A stretch of DNA of 14,396 nucleotides from an archaeon (GTDB lineage Archaea > Iainarchaeota > Iainarchaeia > Iainarchaeales > Iainarchaeaceae): contig JANLHD010000170.1 of the NCBI GenBank assembly GCA_024653865.1, forward strand, positions 1-14,396. Direction: 5' to 3'. Below, in pieces: positions 13,474 to 14,396 of this stretch. Below the pieces are notes generated by a model that was not told the origin of the DNA, did not search any database, and saw nothing but the letters and a program-made list of their open reading frames with translations. Both the position numbers and the translations under genes were made by a program. Position 1 is the stretch's first letter; each line of letters opens with the position of its first letter.

Positions 13474-13709
13474 AACTGCCTTTTTCTTCCCTGCCGCCTT
13501 CGTTTTGCCTTGGCTTTTCCCAAAAGCGGACTTTGGCGACAGGGCAAACCTTTGCAATTACCTGCAAAAATTGCCTACTAAAAACAACTTACCCGCAACA
13601 CATTAAATGCTTTTCATTGCGAAAATTGGCAAAAAAACAGGCGAATTCTTGGGATAAAAAGAAAAAAAAGACAAAGGTTTTTAACGCGACAAAGCATTAT
13701 ATTTAACAC
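13474..13709. other. Intergenic region between tRNA-Gln and the membrane-protein gene
   Basis: 236 bases without a gene I can support. On the minus strand, TTTAAT near 13605 could drive a tRNA precursor with a leader of roughly 100 bases. That leader contains a TTG-started 31-residue frame (13567-13472), which I do not call. On the plus strand an A-rich stretch (13650-13675) and weak TATA-like sequences precede the gene at 13710. Confidence 0.4.
13678..13684 (+). promoter_or_regulatory. Weak TATA-like element for the membrane-protein gene
   Basis: TTTTTAA is centred 29 bases before ATG 13710. A better-looking ATTATATTTA lies only about 10 bases before the ATG, which is too close for a leaderless start there. 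Confidence 0.25.
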
Positions 13710-14396
13710 ATGAAAGGCCCAATTGAACTGCTCCAGGAAGCAATCGAAAAGACCTTCAAAAAAGAGGCGCTAATAGTTGGCCTTGTTTATTTCCTTATTA
13801 CAATGGTCATTGCCGGCCTTATCGCCGCAGTCGTGATTTTTGCCGGCGGAATCGGGATAATTTTCCTCGCATCCGCACGCGAAACACTGCTCTCCTTGCT
13901 CGTGATCGGGGCGGCTGGGCTATTGGTCGGAATAATACTGCTAACCCTTAGCGCGGCACTCAACATTTTTGCATACTCCGCATTCAACCAAATCCTAAAC
14001 ACCCAAAGATATGAATTCGAAGGAATCGGAGAGCGCATAAAACAAAGACTCGTGCCCACAATACTTTTGCAAATATTTGTCACAATCATAGCACTCGTAC
14101 TGTTCGCGATTCCCGCAGTTCCACTATACCTTCTCGCAGGCCCAATAGGATTGATCGGGGCGGTGCTCATTTACATAGTTCTCATAATCTTCCTAAGTCC
14201 GCTAATCCTCAATGCGACTCCCGCAATAATACTCGAGGACATTTCTGTTTCAGAGGCGCTTAGGCGCTCGGTTTCTTACGGAAAAACGAATTACGGCCTA
14301 AACCTCGCGGCAATGGCGCTTGTAATCGTAACCGCAATCATACTCATAATACCCTCAATAATACCTATATTAAACATCATAATTTGGTTTGCCTAC
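13710..14396 (+). CDS. Multi-pass membrane protein, 5' part (runs off the window)
   Basis: ATG 13710 opens a frame with no stop through the last base, giving 229 residues. An N-terminal amphipathic segment (M-K-G-P-I-E-L-L-Q-E-A-I-E-K-T-F-K-K) precedes hydrophobic helices at about 20-50, 55-90, 120-145, 145-175 and 205-229. Between helices, the segment P-A-I-I-L-E-D-I-S-V-S-E-A-L-R-R-S (about 173-189) is the cytosolic signature of the broad membrane family that includes glycerophosphodiester-phosphodiesterase membrane domains and several archaeal DUFs of unknown function. In those proteins a similar 'E-A-L-x-R-S' turn precedes the last helices. The function is unknown. No ribosome site is seen at the start. 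Confidence 0.82.
   Translation, partial: MKGPIELLQEAIEKTFKKEALIVGLVYFLITMVIAGLIAAVVIFAGGIGIIFLASARETLLSLLVIGAAGLLVGIILLTLSAALNIFAYSAFNQILNTQRYEFEGIGERIKQRLVPTILLQIFVTIIALVLFAIPAVPLYLLAGPIGLIGAVLIYIVLIIFLSPLILNATPAIILEDISVSEALRRSVSYGKTNYGLNLAAMALVIVTAIILIIPSIIPILNIIIWFAY

Noticed and set aside
13299..13547. 82-aa minus-strand frame crossing the tRNA
   Set aside because: It reads straight through tRNA-Gln and its terminator; the apparent protein is a shadow of the tRNA sequence.
13472..13567. TTG-started 31-aa frame just upstream of tRNA-Gln on the minus strand
   Set aside because: Rare start, no ribosome site, no motif, and the stop overlaps the first bases of the tRNA.
1..14396. CRISPR arrays, rRNA or insertion sequences with transposase
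   Set aside because: No regularly spaced direct repeats, no rRNA sequence and no transposase-like frame were seen.

Overview
The window looks like a piece of a compact archaeal chromosome. It carries an archaeal-type YchF/OLA1 GTPase, two TrmB-family sugar regulators, a free-standing EF1A/EF-Tu-type domain II, TATA elements about 25-30 bases upstream of most first-gene starts with no Shine-Dalgarno (leaderless transcripts), and GGTGA/GGAGG ribosome sites only inside operons. Tiny intergenic gaps and several abutting or overlapping convergent stop codons suggest a small genome. A DPANN-type archaeon (Diapherotrites/Micrarchaeota-like) is my guess; the sequence alone does not prove it.

Layout. 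1-1017: a small C2H2 zinc-finger gene (minus) and a TrmB regulator (plus) diverge around a 21-bp palindrome. 1021-2500: a more AT-rich minus-strand block with a free-standing LAGLIDADG homing-endonuclease-like gene preceded by two short, ribosome-site-bearing ORFs. 2483-2667: a long diverged inverted repeat in which each arm holds a ribosome site, an ATG and the first codons of an ORF. 2668-3753: a minus-strand operon of an unrecognised 176-aa protein, the orphan domain II and a small zinc-binding protein, sharing one TATA element with the YchF gene (3807-5000). 5001-6252: a second TrmB diverging from a small membrane protein.

6292-13309 is a carbohydrate block: an (alpha/alpha)6-barrel glycosidase, a GT4 glycosyltransferase translationally coupled to a PIG-L deacetylase, a glucosamine-6-phosphate deaminase, a large GT4 plus (alpha/alpha)6-barrel fusion, and a GH130-type glycoside phosphorylase. 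It ends with tRNA-Gln(UUG) and the 5' part of a multi-pass membrane protein cut by the window edge.

Working together (inference): the GT4/PIG-L pair has the layout of 'transfer an N-acetylhexosamine, then de-N-acetylate it' systems. NagB could return glucosamine-6-phosphate to glycolysis. The GT4-fusion/GH130 pair suggests synthesis and phosphorolysis of mannose-containing glycans. The two TrmB proteins are natural candidates for sugar-responsive control. The most unusual items are the long inverted repeat with duplicated gene starts, the coupled micro-ORFs next to the homing endonuclease, the zinc-finger/TrmB divergent unit, and the orphan domain II plus zinc-protein operon.
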